Of a DNA stretch of 64,000 bases, positions 12,296 to 21,951 are shown piece by piece. Origin of the DNA: Chrysemys picta bellii (Eukaryota > Chordata > Testudines > Emydidae); the NCBI RefSeq assembly GCF_011386835.1, contig NC_088800.1:16516572-16580571 (forward strand), in the 5' to 3' direction. Position numbers and translations under genes: made by a program. Position 1 is the stretch's first letter, and every line of letters starts with the position of its first letter. The notes under the pieces are model-generated. The model saw nothing but the letters and a program-made list of their open reading frames with translations, was not told the origin of the DNA and did no database searches.

Positions 12296-13251
12296 ATTTG
12301 TTGTTCCCTAGCCATGTTCTAAGTAATACGTCCGTTTTTCACTTTTCTGTCCTAATGTATTACACCAATATAGATCTAGTTCCAGAGTTCACTGGTGTGA
12401 TGAATTGGTGTAGCAGGTACCTGAGGAATTGTTTGAGAAGTCACTTGTCAGCTTTCAGCAGCTAAACACTCCAGAAACACCATATATGTGTCTCTAAAGT
12501 GTTGCCAGTGTACTCAGGAAAGATAATAGATTTACACAGCTGGTCAGTTGCAGTTTTGGCATCCCTGTGACTAAAGGCCTTGCTGATGTAAAGGTATGGT
12601 GATACTCCTCTTGAAGATAGTTAGTTAATTTTCCTGAAATGTTCTAGTATCCAATAGGTGTTTCTAATTGCAAGGCTGGCAAATTTCATGCTTTCCAAGA
12701 CGGGATTATTAAAATGGCACAGCACACTCATTTGACACTGAAATACTGGTGGTGGTAGACTTGCTTGGCTATCTAATTGAATCGAGAGAGTTAGCAGCAA
12801 ATTTCGGAGAAGTCATTTAACAGAATGTATTACACTGCATGTAATTTTAACAGTCTTTAATTTACTGTGATGATTTGTGTTCAGAGGTTTGAATATTTAC
12901 ACTGGACCATGGGCTATGCATAATACATGTGTTTGCACATGACAGTGTGCAATAGATCTGGCAGGCAAAGTATTCTGTCTGAGTGTCTCTATTTAACCAT
13001 TTCAAGTTCAGCCCTGGAAGTTGGTTCCCCTTGGCTGAAAGCTCTGAGATAAAGACCAGAAAACACTTCAAAAGTGCCTACGTCCATTTTCAAAAGTGAC
13101 CTAGGTATTTAGGAGCCCAAGTCTCATTTAAAGTCAATGGAACTTGGACTGTCAAGAGCTTCAATCAGTTCTGAAAATGGGTCTTCGGTAGAGCTGGTTG
13201 CAAAGTTTTCAACAAAACTTCTTCCTACTGGAAAAGCTGTTTTGTCTAAAC

Positions 13252-13583
13252 CAGTGGTTCTCAAACTGGGGCTGCCGCTTGTTCAGGGAAAGCCCCTGGC
13301 GGGCTGGGACGATTTGTTTACCTGCCGGGTCCGCAGGTCCGGCCGATCGCAGCTCCCACTGGCCATGGTTCGCCACTCCAGGCCAATGGGGACTGCAGGA
13401 AGCGGCGCAGGCCGAGGGACGTACTGACCACCCTTCCTGCAGCCCCCAATGGCCTGGAGTGGCGAACCATGGCCAGTGGGAGCCGCAATTGGCTGAACCT
13501 GTGGACCCGGCAGGTAAACAAACCAGCCTGGCCCGCCAGGGGCTTTCCCTACGCAAGCGGTAGCCCAAGTTTGAGAACCACTG
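13252..13583. mobile_element. hAT-type MITE, 332 bp
   Basis: The terminal inverted repeats are cagtggttctcaaac and gtttgagaaccactg. A perfect 8-bp target duplication, gtctaaac, lies at 13244-13251 and 13584-13591. Eight-base duplications and CAG..CTG ends define the hAT superfamily. Long GC-rich subterminal arms pair with each other, so most of the element is fold-back. There is no transposase. The ~140-codon ORFs on both strands are by-products of the palindrome. Confidence 0.93.
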
Positions 13584-13659
13584 GTCTAAACCGAACTGTT
13601 TAGTGGAAATGCCTTGGTTTCCACCCAAACCTCATCAGGAAGATCTGGCTGGAGATGGC

Positions 13660-13800
13660 AACCCCAGAATAATCAGTAGCCCAGAGGTTAGGGTGCTCAC
13701 CTGGGATGTGGGAGAGCCACGTTCAAGTACCTGCTCTGAATCTGGCAAAACAGAGACTTGAGCCTGAGTCTCCCATTCCATGCTCCAGCGTTCATTTCAG
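13660..13800 (+). mobile_element. tRNA-like SINE fragment
   Basis: The block tagcccagaggttagggtgc resembles a polIII A box region. About 40 bases downstream, acgttcaagtacctgc resembles a degraded B box. The segment then runs into a diverged MIR-like tail (to about 13910). It cannot be a functional tRNA because the acceptor stem and anticodon arm do not form. Confidence 0.5.
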
Positions 13801-14124
13801 TGTCTCCTGTTTGAGCTGTTCCACTTTGTATAGACACATGAGTATTCATTGGACCAGGGAGAGGGGGTACCAGGCAGAGCAGTGAATTGACTTTGGATCT
13901 CCCACATCCCATGGGAGTTTTCTAATCCTCTGCTAGTTCTGGAGATCTCTTGCTCTCTCCCACTGTTCACAAAGAACTTGGAAAGGTCTCAAGTTTGTTC
14001 CACATCAGAACAAAAGCCATTTCTGAAACCTCAATGTTTTCCATGAAATGGAAATATTGTTTTCCACCCAGCCCTGGTTTTAGGCTCCTAAGTCATTTAG
14101 TTATTTCTGAAAATTTTACCTCAG

Positions 14125-14240
14125 ATCTTCAACTGGGGTAAATCAGCACAGCTCTGTGAGAGACAATAGGGCTGCAGTGTGAACTACATGTGAACTGCAG
14201 GGTTTTCAATGGAGCTACACTGATTAACACCAGCTGGTTT
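14125..14240. repeat. Fold-back repeat (ggtgtaaat family)
   Basis: The left arm reads gatcttcaactggggtaaat. The right arm reads ctgattaacaccagctgg. A 'ttttcaatggagctaca' segment lies between. It is a diverged relative of the elements at 11944 and 19052. Confidence 0.55.
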
Positions 14241-14624
14241 GTTTCAATTTCAAGTAAAGCTCTTGTCATCAGTTGGAAAAAGGGTCAGGTCAGACCTAAA
14301 ACAACTCAGCCTGTCCAGTAAACAACTAGCAGCATCTCTGATAGTCTGGAAAAATATTTTTTTTTCACTTCAGGGGATACATTTTAGTCCATCAACCTCG
14401 CTGTTTGTGTAACTGCGCACAAAAGTGAATGAGCCCAGATGGGGCTTAAACATCTGATGTCCCCCCCATTCCCGTCTCTTCGTCTTCTCAAGCTATTTGT
14501 CTTTTATTATAATATTATCACTTGCTCGACATGCAGATTACAGCAGAGTGTAATTAGCATTTCATATGAAATGGCAAATTCTTTTTAAATCTTAAAAGCT
14601 TACACTATCACTTAGTATGTAAAT

Positions 14625-14757
14625 TAGTTGGGACAAGGACCATCTTTATGCTCAATGTGTTTGTACAGCTCCTGATACAATAGGGCCCTGGTCTCTGACT
14701 GAGGATCCACAGTAAAATAATAATAATTAATAGCATTATTATTATTTATTATTATCT
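14625..14757 (+). mobile_element. Old amniote interspersed repeat with (AAT)n tail
   Basis: This contains gtttgtacagctcctgatac and agggccctggtct, followed by taataataat-type runs to 14755. The block is a widespread amniote repeat 3' end, though I cannot assign its superfamily. It ends about 50 bp upstream of exon C, so the A/T run sits just ahead of that acceptor. Confidence 0.6.
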
Positions 14758-14809
14758 CTAAGTGGCTGGAAAACCAAATCTGAATGCAGCTCCATTTTTG
14801 TACATGCAG

Positions 14810-15015
14810 ATTAAGGACGTTGTGGGCTACAACACCCTGGGACACTGCTTCTTTACTGAGGATGGGCCAGAGGAACGCAACACATTTGATCACTGCCTTG
14901 GACTGCTTGTTAAACCTAGCACTCTCCTGCCATCTGACCGAGACAGTAAAATGTGCAAGACGATTACAGAAGGGGCATACCCAGGGTACATCCCCAAACC
15001 CAGGCAGGATTGCAA
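14810..15015 (+). CDS. CEMIP: CEMIP exon C (PbH1 core)
   Basis: This encodes residues 130-197 plus two bases of codon 198: IKDVVGYNTLGHCFFTEDG, RNTFDHCLGLLVKP, SDRDSKMC and GYIPKPRQDC. The GHCFFTEDG and NTFDHCLGL motifs are PbH1 turns conserved in CEMIP. Cysteines in CFF, HCL, KMC and QDC are conserved in the family as I recall it. The acceptor is catgcag and the donor tgcaa|gtaagt. Confidence 0.96.
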
Positions 15016-16729
15016 GTAAGTGGAAATCTTTTTTGTTTGTTTGTTTTTTCCCTCGCCTTGTAGGATTTGACTTTTTTTATCCATGAAACACAGGATTGGG
15101 TGTATATAGTTAAGTACTCTGCTTTCAGCAATATGGGTCGTGTGCTCCAAAAGATAGGGTGGCTGTCTCTGCAGGATGTTTCCTTGCTATTTATACATTT
15201 ACACATGCAGGGTATAATTTTGCTTAGTATTTTTAGTGTAAGGTCAACTAAAGTGCTTGTTATCGCAGATATTCTTGCATGCATCCCTTTCAAAGTGCAA
15301 TATGAAGACAAATGGCCCTGATTCTGCATTGCCTTGCATCTCATTTACATCCCCATTATGTGGGTATAAAATGCTATTAAATTCAGAAAGGGACAGACTC
15401 TGCCACCTTTATTCATACCGAGTTGTACTTTATTCTGCAACTAGTCCCATTGATTACAGTGGAATTCCTTGTGGAGTAAGAATATTACTCAGTGTAAGGA
15501 AGGGTGGAAGAATCTGTCCCAACAGTCATATTTTGCATCCACTTGGCATATACTGTACAGGGAGTAAACTCAAACCAAAGAGTTGAATTCAATGTAGTTC
15601 AGCAAGACCTTGGAACGTGGCTATGGAATTTCAAAGGTTGCCTAAGCATAGAGTCCCTACTACTAATCACTATATAAGTGAGTGCATGAAAGTTCTTAAA
15701 GCTCGTTTCTATTTGAGGCAAACTCCAAGCCCAGCCTGGCAAACCGCTGAGTGCCTCCTAGAAGGTGTTAAGCAACCTCATCTCCCATCTTGCAAGATCC
15801 AATCTTCTAATATGTCTATTCACAAAACCTCAACAGGGCTGATTTATGGGACAGATCTCGGTAGTGGTTGAAATGAAAAGCATTTTAGCCAGAGTTCTTT
15901 TTGCACTTTATCCCATTACTCTGTAAAGACCGACTTAGATGAAGTATAGGAGAAACATGGCCAGAATGGCTGCCCTCTCCGTCTAAGAACCCCCACAATC
16001 AATGCACGCATTCTGGAGCTAGGGTTTCACTGGTAACTATGGCTAGCTAACAGCAAGTTTTAGGCTTTGTGACATCAGAGGGCTAACTCTTTTTTTCCCC
16101 AGCTTCTTATTGAATTTTTAAAATAAAATTATGGGGCCAGATTCTGTCCATTTTTACACATGTTGCTTTGTACCTTACTCTGTGAATAGTCCTCTTGATT
16201 TCGGTGGGAGTATTCAGTCTAAGGATGGTTATGAGAATCTGGCCATGGACTGAGAAGCCAGTGGGGGATGGTAGTGAACCACAATAGCATGTGGAAAGAG
16301 CAGATGCTAGGGGATTGCTATGAAAAGCCCATAGAAACTCTTTGTCAAAACCCTGGCTAAACCAGTCTCCAGGGAACCTGGAACCCCATTGTAGGGCTTT
16401 TCTTGTCTATGACTTGTGCAATGACACATTTACCTTATCGTGAAATATAATTGACAGCTAACAGCTTCATACCAGGGTTGGGATTTCAGTAAAAATGCCT
16501 CATTTAATTCCTGAGGTCTTTAAAGATAAGGCCATTTTGCTGCATCTGCAGATGATGGTGACAGCTGTGATATGATGAGAGAGAAAGAAGCCCCAGTTGC
16601 TACACCCTCTAGGCAGTAGCTTATCTGCTTTATGATCTGACCTGCCTGTACTGTATGCAATGGAATGCTAACTCCTCTGTGTGTGCTTCGGGGGTCATTT
16701 TCATGCTCTTCTTTGTTCCTGATCTGCAG
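15016..16729 (+). other. CEMIP: CEMIP intron C-D
   Basis: This 1714-bp intron contains a diverged 'gattctg...agaatctg' fold-back repeat over about 15315-15525 and a second, shorter one at about 16137-16245. Nothing else is recognisable. Confidence 0.8.
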
Positions 16730-16799
16730 TGCTGTATCCACCTTCTGGATGGCCAATCCGCATAACAACCTTATAAACTGTGCAGCTGCAGGATCCGAA
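16730..16799 (+). CDS. CEMIP: CEMIP exon D
   Basis: A 70-bp exon completes split Asn-198 and encodes residues 199-221, AVSTFWMANPHNNLINCAAA then GSE. The NNLINCAAAGS motif is a beta-helix rung shared by CEMIP and CEMIP2. The acceptor is gatctgcag and the donor gaa|gtgagt. The phase change (2 in, 0 out) agrees with both neighbours. Confidence 0.95.
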
Positions 16800-17316
16800 G
16801 TGAGTACAAAAGTTTCTTATTTGGGAAAATTCAGAACAACTGCAAAAGCCCTGCAACTTTTGGGTCTCACTGTTTCCACTGCTCAGGCATTTCTAAAAGC
16901 CATATATTGATGCAGCTAGTGCTACAAATGCAATCTCCTTTGCCTTCACCTGCCCATTTCTGGTCATTTGCTGAAGTTAGGGATTGCAGATCTGGATTGC
17001 TTTTAACAAAATTCCCAAACCGGAGCCTGTATAAATTAAAGACCCAACCCTCCTACTCCCATTAAGTCAATGGCAAAGCTCCTATTGACCACAATGGGAA
17101 CAGGCTCAGTCCTAAACCAGTACATGAATGGTATGTAGGGCTGTGACATTTAAATCCATGCTAATGCTAATTCTGCAGAAACTCTAACTCAGCTCAATTG
17201 TCTTTGTTTGTTTATTTTTAATTGAAAAAATAAACAAACTAAAGTATTTGGCCCAAAGTTTCCAAACCTCCATGCTTAAATGTAGGCACCTAGATCAATT
17301 TTGGGTACCTAAATAA

Positions 17317-17542
17317 GTGGCCTGATTTTTCAAAGGGCTGAGCACCTAGGGTGACCAGATGTCCCGATTTTATAGGGACAGTCCCGATTTTTGGGTCTTT
17401 TTCTTATATAGGCTCCTATTACCCCCCACCCCTCTGTCCCAATTTTTCACATGTGCTGTCTGGTCACCCTATGAGCACCTGAAGCTCTCATTGACGTAAG
17501 TAGGGTTTGTGGGTGCTCGGCACCTCTGAAAATCAGGCCACT
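17317..17542. repeat. Fold-back repeat interrupted by a MITE
   Basis: The ends are inverted copies (agtggcctgatttttcaaag and tctgaaaatcaggccact). If the MITE at 17347-17471 and one copy of its 8-bp duplication are left out, the two halves form a single ~93-bp palindrome with a cattgacgtaagt centre. A similar uninterrupted fold-back (ctgagcacc...gggtgctcag) lies at about 27970-28068. Confidence 0.8.
17347..17471. mobile_element. hAT-like MITE, 125 bp (TAGGGTGACC ends)
   Basis: The terminal repeats are tagggtgacc and ggtcaccta-type (ggtcacccta). The perfect 8-bp duplication tgagcacc lies at 17339-17346 and 17472-17479. The interior carries two inverted tcccgatttt motifs. The larger element at 57925 has closely related TAGGGTTACC ends and also an 8-bp duplication, so the two may have been moved by the same transposase. 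Confidence 0.88.
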
Positions 17543-17628
17543 TTACATTTAGGTGCTTCAGTATGGATGCTGGAGGCTAATTTTAGGTGGCCTGAAAATG
17601 CTGGCCATAACTGCTTTCGTGTGTGTGT

Positions 17629-17653
17629 GGGGGGGGGGGGGGGGGCGGGGGGA
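17629..17653. repeat. Poly-G run
   Basis: A run of about 25 G, broken once by C, follows a gtgtgtgtg stretch. It is a candidate G-quadruplex on the coding strand of the intron and a likely site of sequencing or assembly error. Confidence 0.95.
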
Positions 17654-17809
17654 GTGTCTTTTGCATGTAGTTACAGAGCAATACCACCTACTGTTATGTG
17701 TCCTGAAATCTGCTAGCTTTCACCTTGCACTATTTCCTGGTAAGCCCCTGTACTAATGTAAATCTGTAAAGTTCAAGTGAAGGCTCATGCTGTGTATTCC
17801 CTTTTGCAG

Positions 17810-17938
17810 GAAACAGGCTTTTGGTTTGTTTTTCACCATGTGCCTACGGGCCCCTCGGAAGGAATGTATTCTCCAGGCTACACTGAGCACATTCCAATGG
17901 GAAAATTCTATAACAATCGGGCACATTCCAACTACCGA
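17810..17938 (+). CDS. CEMIP: CEMIP exon E
   Basis: Forty-three whole codons (residues 222-264) include ETGFWFVFHHVPTGPSEGMY, SPGYTEHIP and FYNNRAHSNYR. The FHHVPTGPS motif separates CEMIP from CEMIP2, which I recall as FHKEPTGES. It is therefore one of the clearest paralogue markers in the window. The acceptor is ttttgcag and the donor cga|gtgagt. Confidence 0.96.
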
Positions 17939-19213
17939 GTGAGTCTGCACGCAATGAAAACTATCTTCATGTCTAAAAACACCACTCGATTTCTCCAGCT
18001 TTCTGAGCCTGCAAGCTATTAAGCCCTGTGATTTCTGATTCACTGCAAGCAATTGCAAACTCATTTTCAGCATTTGTATCTACAAACCAAGTGGCTTGTT
18101 TGCTGGTATAATAGAATTACAGACTCTGTTTACATTGGATTCACTTTACTATTCTTGGGCTAAAGGCTAAACTTTCTCATGGGACGTTGGGAGATAAGAG
18201 GGTCTTACTTTCACTCCTTTCCACCAGGTCATCTGTCTGCTTTTGCTCTTCTAAAATGGTGCCGCTAGCTGCATCTTTTGGCAGCTTGCCTGATTATAGA
18301 TCATTGCTGCCAATGTTAGCCATTGATCAATAGCATCTGGTAGACAAAATAATATAAGCTCAGTCTAATCACTTCCTAAATCTCTTTACTTATTCAGCCC
18401 AGACATACTACCCTGGGAAACTGTACACTGACCTTCTGAGCCTTCATCTGTTACTTAATGTCTTTAGATTGCAGCACGTATTTAATTGGCTAATGAGATG
18501 GGTTGAACAGGTGCTGGAAAACCCAAGGGGCTTTTTAAGGGGCTGCAGTCAGAAGGTGGTAGAGTGGACAGTCCTCCTGTTTCTCATGCCACTTGCAGAA
18601 ACAGTAACCTTGAAAGTGGTCCATGCTGAAATGATGCATTATAGGACACAGCGAGTGGCTGATGCTATGACACAATTCTCAGATGCACATCTTCTAGGAG
18701 CAGCACTTCTGGGCAGGATTTCACAGCCAGGTTGCTTGAGTATCAATGGGAATGGATTTTTACTTGGCCAGGGGCTGGTATTTCAATTCATCTTCAACTG
18801 GAGTGGTAACCATTCTAATAAAATACAAATAATTTTCTGGAGAGCCATGTTGTTAGCTAAAGATTCCCCAAAAGCATAAGGCACCTACCCAAGTCAGAGA
18901 GAGCTAGTGACTTTAAAAAGAGTGATGTTTTGCTTAAGTGATCAGGACAAATTTAACAAAAATTCTGGTCCTTCTCAGAAATCTTTGCCTTGTACTTTAA
19001 ATGTTGCACCATCTTTCACTGGTGTTGGTCTAGGTGGTGTTTAAATGTAGAAGGCCAGATCCTCAACTGGTGTAAATCAGGATAATGCCTTTGACTTAAA
19101 AAATAAAAAGCCTTGGTGTTTTACACCAGCTTGAAGATTTGGCCCAGAAACTTAAAATGACATCATAATTTTACAGTGTATAAATACATCACAAAGTTCC
19201 TTTTCCTCCCCAG
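17939..19213 (+). other. CEMIP: CEMIP intron E-F
   Basis: This 1275-bp intron carries one fold-back repeat (19052-19146) about 65 bp before the acceptor. An open frame of 136 codons (18469-18879) has no recognisable similarity and I take it as chance. Confidence 0.8.
19052..19146. repeat. Fold-back repeat (ggtgtaaat family)
   Basis: The left arm gccagatcctcaactggtgt and the right arm ttttacaccagcttgaagat, then ttggccca, are inverted copies about 95 bp end to end. It is the clearest of the three copies of this family in the introns. Confidence 0.75.
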
Positions 19214-19299
19214 GCTGGCATGATCATTGATAATGGAGTCAAAACCACACCAGCATCTGCTAAGGACAAAAGACCTTTCCTGACACTGATTTCTGGGAG
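19214..19299 (+). CDS. CEMIP: CEMIP exon F
   Basis: This encodes residues 265-292 plus two bases of Arg-293: AGMIIDNGVKTTPASAKDKR and PFLTLISG. AGMIIDNGVKTT is a strongly conserved rung. The acceptor is cctccccag and the donor gggag|gtaatg. Confidence 0.95.
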
Positions 19300-19723
19300 G
19301 TAATGCATTGTCCATGGTTTGATTTAGAAAGTTATGTGTATAACGCAGTTTGAGGGTTGGATCCTGCTCCCCCTGAAGTCAATGGGGAATTTCTTCATTG
19401 TTGTCAGTAGGTGTTGTATAATTTTCCTAATGAGCAAAAGGCTTCGCTTTCTCCTTGCCGTCGATGGGGTGTGGCCTACCTGTACCATTTCAGTCTGACA
19501 CTCTCCATGAATCTCATTGGTGGGTTTGGTACTTCCCACACAGACAGGTACAACCACAGTAGTTGATTTTACAAGATAGCTGGTGAGGAGTGTAAGCTCA
19601 GTCCAATAGGGTGATTGTTCTAAAACCCCTGACAATACCTCAGAATTCTACCGGGAACTGTTCTACACTAGAAAGTTACGTCAACCGAATTACGTCGCTC
19701 AGGGATGTGAAAAAGTCATGGCC

Positions 19724-19726
<3 letters not shown>

Positions 19727-19756
<30 letters not shown>
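19727..19756. repeat. (GA)n microsatellite
   Basis: About 14 GA units lie within a stretch (19668-19870) that has faint Chompy-like features: 'ttacgtcaaccgaattacgtcg' type motifs (shown in part), then 'gtgtatacagtgctaggtctac'. Confidence 0.9.
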
Positions 19757-19757
<1 letters not shown>

Positions 19758-20553
19758 AAGCTCACCTAAACCCCAGTGTATACAGTGCTAGGTCTACAGA
19801 ATAATTCTTGGTCAACCTAACTACTGCCTCTCAGAGAGGTGGATTTACTATAGCGACAGAAGAACCCCTTCCATTGCTGCAGTAAGCATCTACAGCAGAG
19901 AGTTTGATGTTGCCTCTTCATATACCAGAATATGTGCCTTGGAAAACTGGCTATGGCATATATGCACAGTAGCTGATTCCAAAAAGTTTGTGCCTTCCAA
20001 TTTGAAGGCTGGAATGAGCCCTAAAAGCTTAGCAATTAAAGAGTGTTGCTGAATGACAGTCAGACTTCCTGGGGCAGATTCTGTGTTCCGTAGAACTGTT
20101 GTAAATTGAGAATAACTCCATAGACTTCATATTCTGCTTTCAGTTAGAGAAGTATAAATCCATGCTAACTCCCACTTCCAAGAGAGTTATTCCAGACATA
20201 CACTGGTGTAAATGAGACAGAATCCATCCCAAAGAGAATGTTTGTTAGTGTCCAGTGAATTCACCAGGATCTGTGCTTTCACCGTGAATACCAAGTGACT
20301 TCATAATGATGAAGCTGGCAAAGTGATGTTCATTTGCTGGAATCTTATGATCATTATGCTCAATTTAGGTTGATGTGATGGCTTATTAAGTGAAATAAAA
20401 TGCTGTTGAAAATCTGTTAATGATTTGACAGCCTGGCCTCACTCGACATTTCTGACCCATGAATTTTAATCTTGGTTCTGCCCATTGCTGGCACTGACGT
20501 GGATGCCAGTTTGTCAGGTTTTTCTAAACTGCATTGTATTTGACAGAAGACAT

Positions 20554-20819
20554 TTAGGGCTTGTCTACATTACCCACTGGATCTACGGGCAGTGATCGAT
20601 CCAGCGGGGGTCAATTTATCGTGTCTAGTCTAGACACGATAAATCGACCGCCGAGCACTCTCCTGTCAACTCCGGTACTCCACCAGGGCAAGAGGTGCAG
20701 GCAAAGTCGACGGGAGAGCGTAAGTTGATCTAAGTACGTCGACTTCAGCTACATTATTCACGTAGCTGAAGTTGTGTAACTTAAATAGATACCCACCCCC
20801 AGTGTAGACCAGGCCTTAG
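20554..20819. mobile_element. Chompy-like MITE, ~266 bp
   Basis: The terminal inverted repeats are agggcttgtctacat and agtgtagaccaggcct, with TTA at both edges as expected for a 3-bp PIF/Harbinger-type duplication. The interior includes a near-perfect 31-bp palindrome (20613-20643) and a second hairpin near 20745-20775 (acttcagctac / gtagctgaagt). There is no ORF. Confidence 0.75.
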
Positions 20820-20876
20820 TAATGATAAGGATAGCTGCCCCCGAAGAGCAGGAATAAATGACACCCCAACATGCAG

Positions 20877-20985
20877 TGTAGTTGTAGCCGTGTCGGTCCC
20901 AGGATATTAGAGAGACAAGGTGGTTGAGGTAATATCTTTTATTGGACCAACTTCTGTTGGTGAGAGAGACGAGCTTTCCATTTAT
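20877..20985 (+). mobile_element. Single-arm copy of the 7446 retroposon family
   Basis: This begins cagtgtagttgtagccgtgt and continues through gaggtaatatcttttattgg and accaacttctgttggtgaga. It is the same sequence as one arm of the inverted dimer at 7446, here in one orientation only and cut off after 'gagctttcc'. Confidence 0.75.
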
Positions 20986-21129
20986 CTCTGCCTTTTTCCT
21001 TCATGACTCACCAGACCATCATTTCATCATATGTGAGAGCCTGCGAGCTAATAAATCTCATTATTAGTGGCCTGGGTGACATAAGGTAGGGGCAGCAAAG
21101 AAGATGTCATCATGGTCTCCTCAAAATGC

Positions 21130-21369
21130 TTTCACTTTTATACCATCTTTGCTTTTCCACACAATGCGCAGTTAGCCTGTGGAACTCACTGCCACAATAT
21201 ATCCATGTGGCCAAGAGTTGAGCAGGATTAAAAGAAAAGAATTGGACATTTGTATAGATAGTAAGAATCCTAGTAGGGAGGATTTTAAATAACCCCAAGA
21301 GTTTTAGAAAGGATACAGTGTCATGCTTCGGGACATAAACTAACATTTAACTAAAGGAAGAAACTGGGG
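21130..21369 (+). mobile_element. CR1 LINE, 3' part, left of SINE insertion
   Basis: A decayed reading includes AVSLWNSLPQYI, the conserved NLWNSLP block near the CR1 ORF2 C-terminus. The match runs on through the typical cgggacataaactaaca segment of the 3' UTR before a SINE interrupts it at about 21370. The rest resumes at 21576. Confidence 0.7.
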
Positions 21370-21575
21370 GGAGGGATAGCTCAGTGGTTTGAGCATTGGC
21401 CTGCTAAACCCAGGGTTGTGAGTTCAATCCTTGAGGGGGCCACTTGGGGATCTAGGGCAAAATCAGTACTTGGTCCTGCTAGTGAAGGCAGGGGGCTGGA
21501 CTCAATGACCTTTCAAGGTCCCTTCCAGTTCTAGGAGATGGGATATCTCCATTAATTTTTTTTTTTTTTTTTTCC
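21370..21575 (+). mobile_element. Turtle tRNA-derived SINE
   Basis: A polIII A box (tagctcagtgg, 21377-21387) and B box (ggttgtgagttcaatcc, 21414-21430) are followed by a CR1-like tail (gggctggactcaatgacc, ggtcccttccagttct) and a long T run. This is the tortoise polIII/SINE design, in which the tail lets CR1 machinery move the SINE. It sits inside a CR1 element. The head resembles a tRNA gene but is not one. Confidence 0.88.
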
Positions 21576-21715
21576 TGGGACGGGTTATTTCACGACTGAC
21601 TATTGGAGCTTTTCTCGCCAATTCCTGGTAGCTGGTACTGGCCACTGTCAGAGAGAGGCTACCGGACTGGATGGTCCATAGGTCTGATCCAGCCTGGCAA
21701 TTCCTGTGTTTAGCA
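21576..21715 (+). mobile_element. CR1 LINE 3' end, right of SINE insertion
   Basis: This resumes the CR1 3' UTR (gggacgggttatttcacgac) and ends with the usual ctggtactggccactgtcag, ggatggtccataggtctgat and ggcaattcctgtgttt. With 21130-21369 it makes one CR1 copy split by the SINE. Confidence 0.8.
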
Positions 21716-21819
21716 GAAATAATCCCACCAAATGTTTAACAAGTCAATACAGCCGTCGAATCTCACTGGGGTAGACTGCCTTCCACTGACAACAGTTTCT
21801 GCTCTTCTTGTGTTTACAG

Positions 21820-21951
21820 ATATAGTCCACACAAAGATGCTGACCCTTTGAAGCCTAGGGAACCTGCGATAATTGAGCACTTTATTGCGTACAAGAACCA
21901 GGAACATGGGGCCTGGCTGAGGGGTGGAGACGTATGGCTGGATGACTGCCA
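21820..21951 (+). CDS. CEMIP: CEMIP exon G
   Basis: This completes Arg-293 and encodes residues 294-336: YSPHKDADPLKPREPAIIEH, FIAYKNQEHGAW and LRGGDVWLDDC. The last codon is split (Gln-337). The AYKNxxxGAWxRGGD motif is a family hallmark. The acceptor is gtgtttacag and the donor tgcca|gtgagt. Only about 105 bp separate the CR1 remnant from this exon. Confidence 0.96.

Larger units (their letters stand above)
7981..14809 (+). other. CEMIP: CEMIP intron B-C
   Basis: This is the largest intron wholly in the window (6829 bp). It contains fold-back elements at 11944 and 12147, a hAT MITE at 13252, a tRNA-like SINE at about 13660 and an old repeat with an (AAT)n tail at 14625. Between 8000 and 11900 I see only AT-rich sequence, with no named element and no exon. 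Confidence 0.8.
16800..17809 (+). other. CEMIP: CEMIP intron D-E
   Basis: This 1010-bp intron carries a fold-back repeat (17317-17542) that is itself interrupted by a 125-bp MITE. A poly-G run at 17629-17653 follows. The rest is unremarkable. Confidence 0.85.
19300..21819 (+). other. CEMIP: CEMIP intron F-G
   Basis: This 2520-bp intron is repeat-dense. It holds a (GA)n run inside a Chompy-like stretch, a Chompy-like MITE at 20554, a solo arm of the 7446 family at 20877, and a CR1 3' end split by a turtle SINE at 21370. Confidence 0.85.

Noticed and set aside
13137..13628. Four open frames of 67-139 codons on both strands
   Set aside because: The hAT MITE is palindromic, so frames on opposite strands encode near-copies of each other (for example RESPWRA in both). 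This is a repeat effect.
18469..18879. 136-codon open frame in intron E-F
   Set aside because: There are no recognisable domain, splice context or relatives. The length is compatible with chance in a 64-kb window.
21370..21440. tRNA gene candidate (A and B boxes present)
   Set aside because: The acceptor stem does not pair and a CR1-like tail follows directly. It is the head of a SINE.
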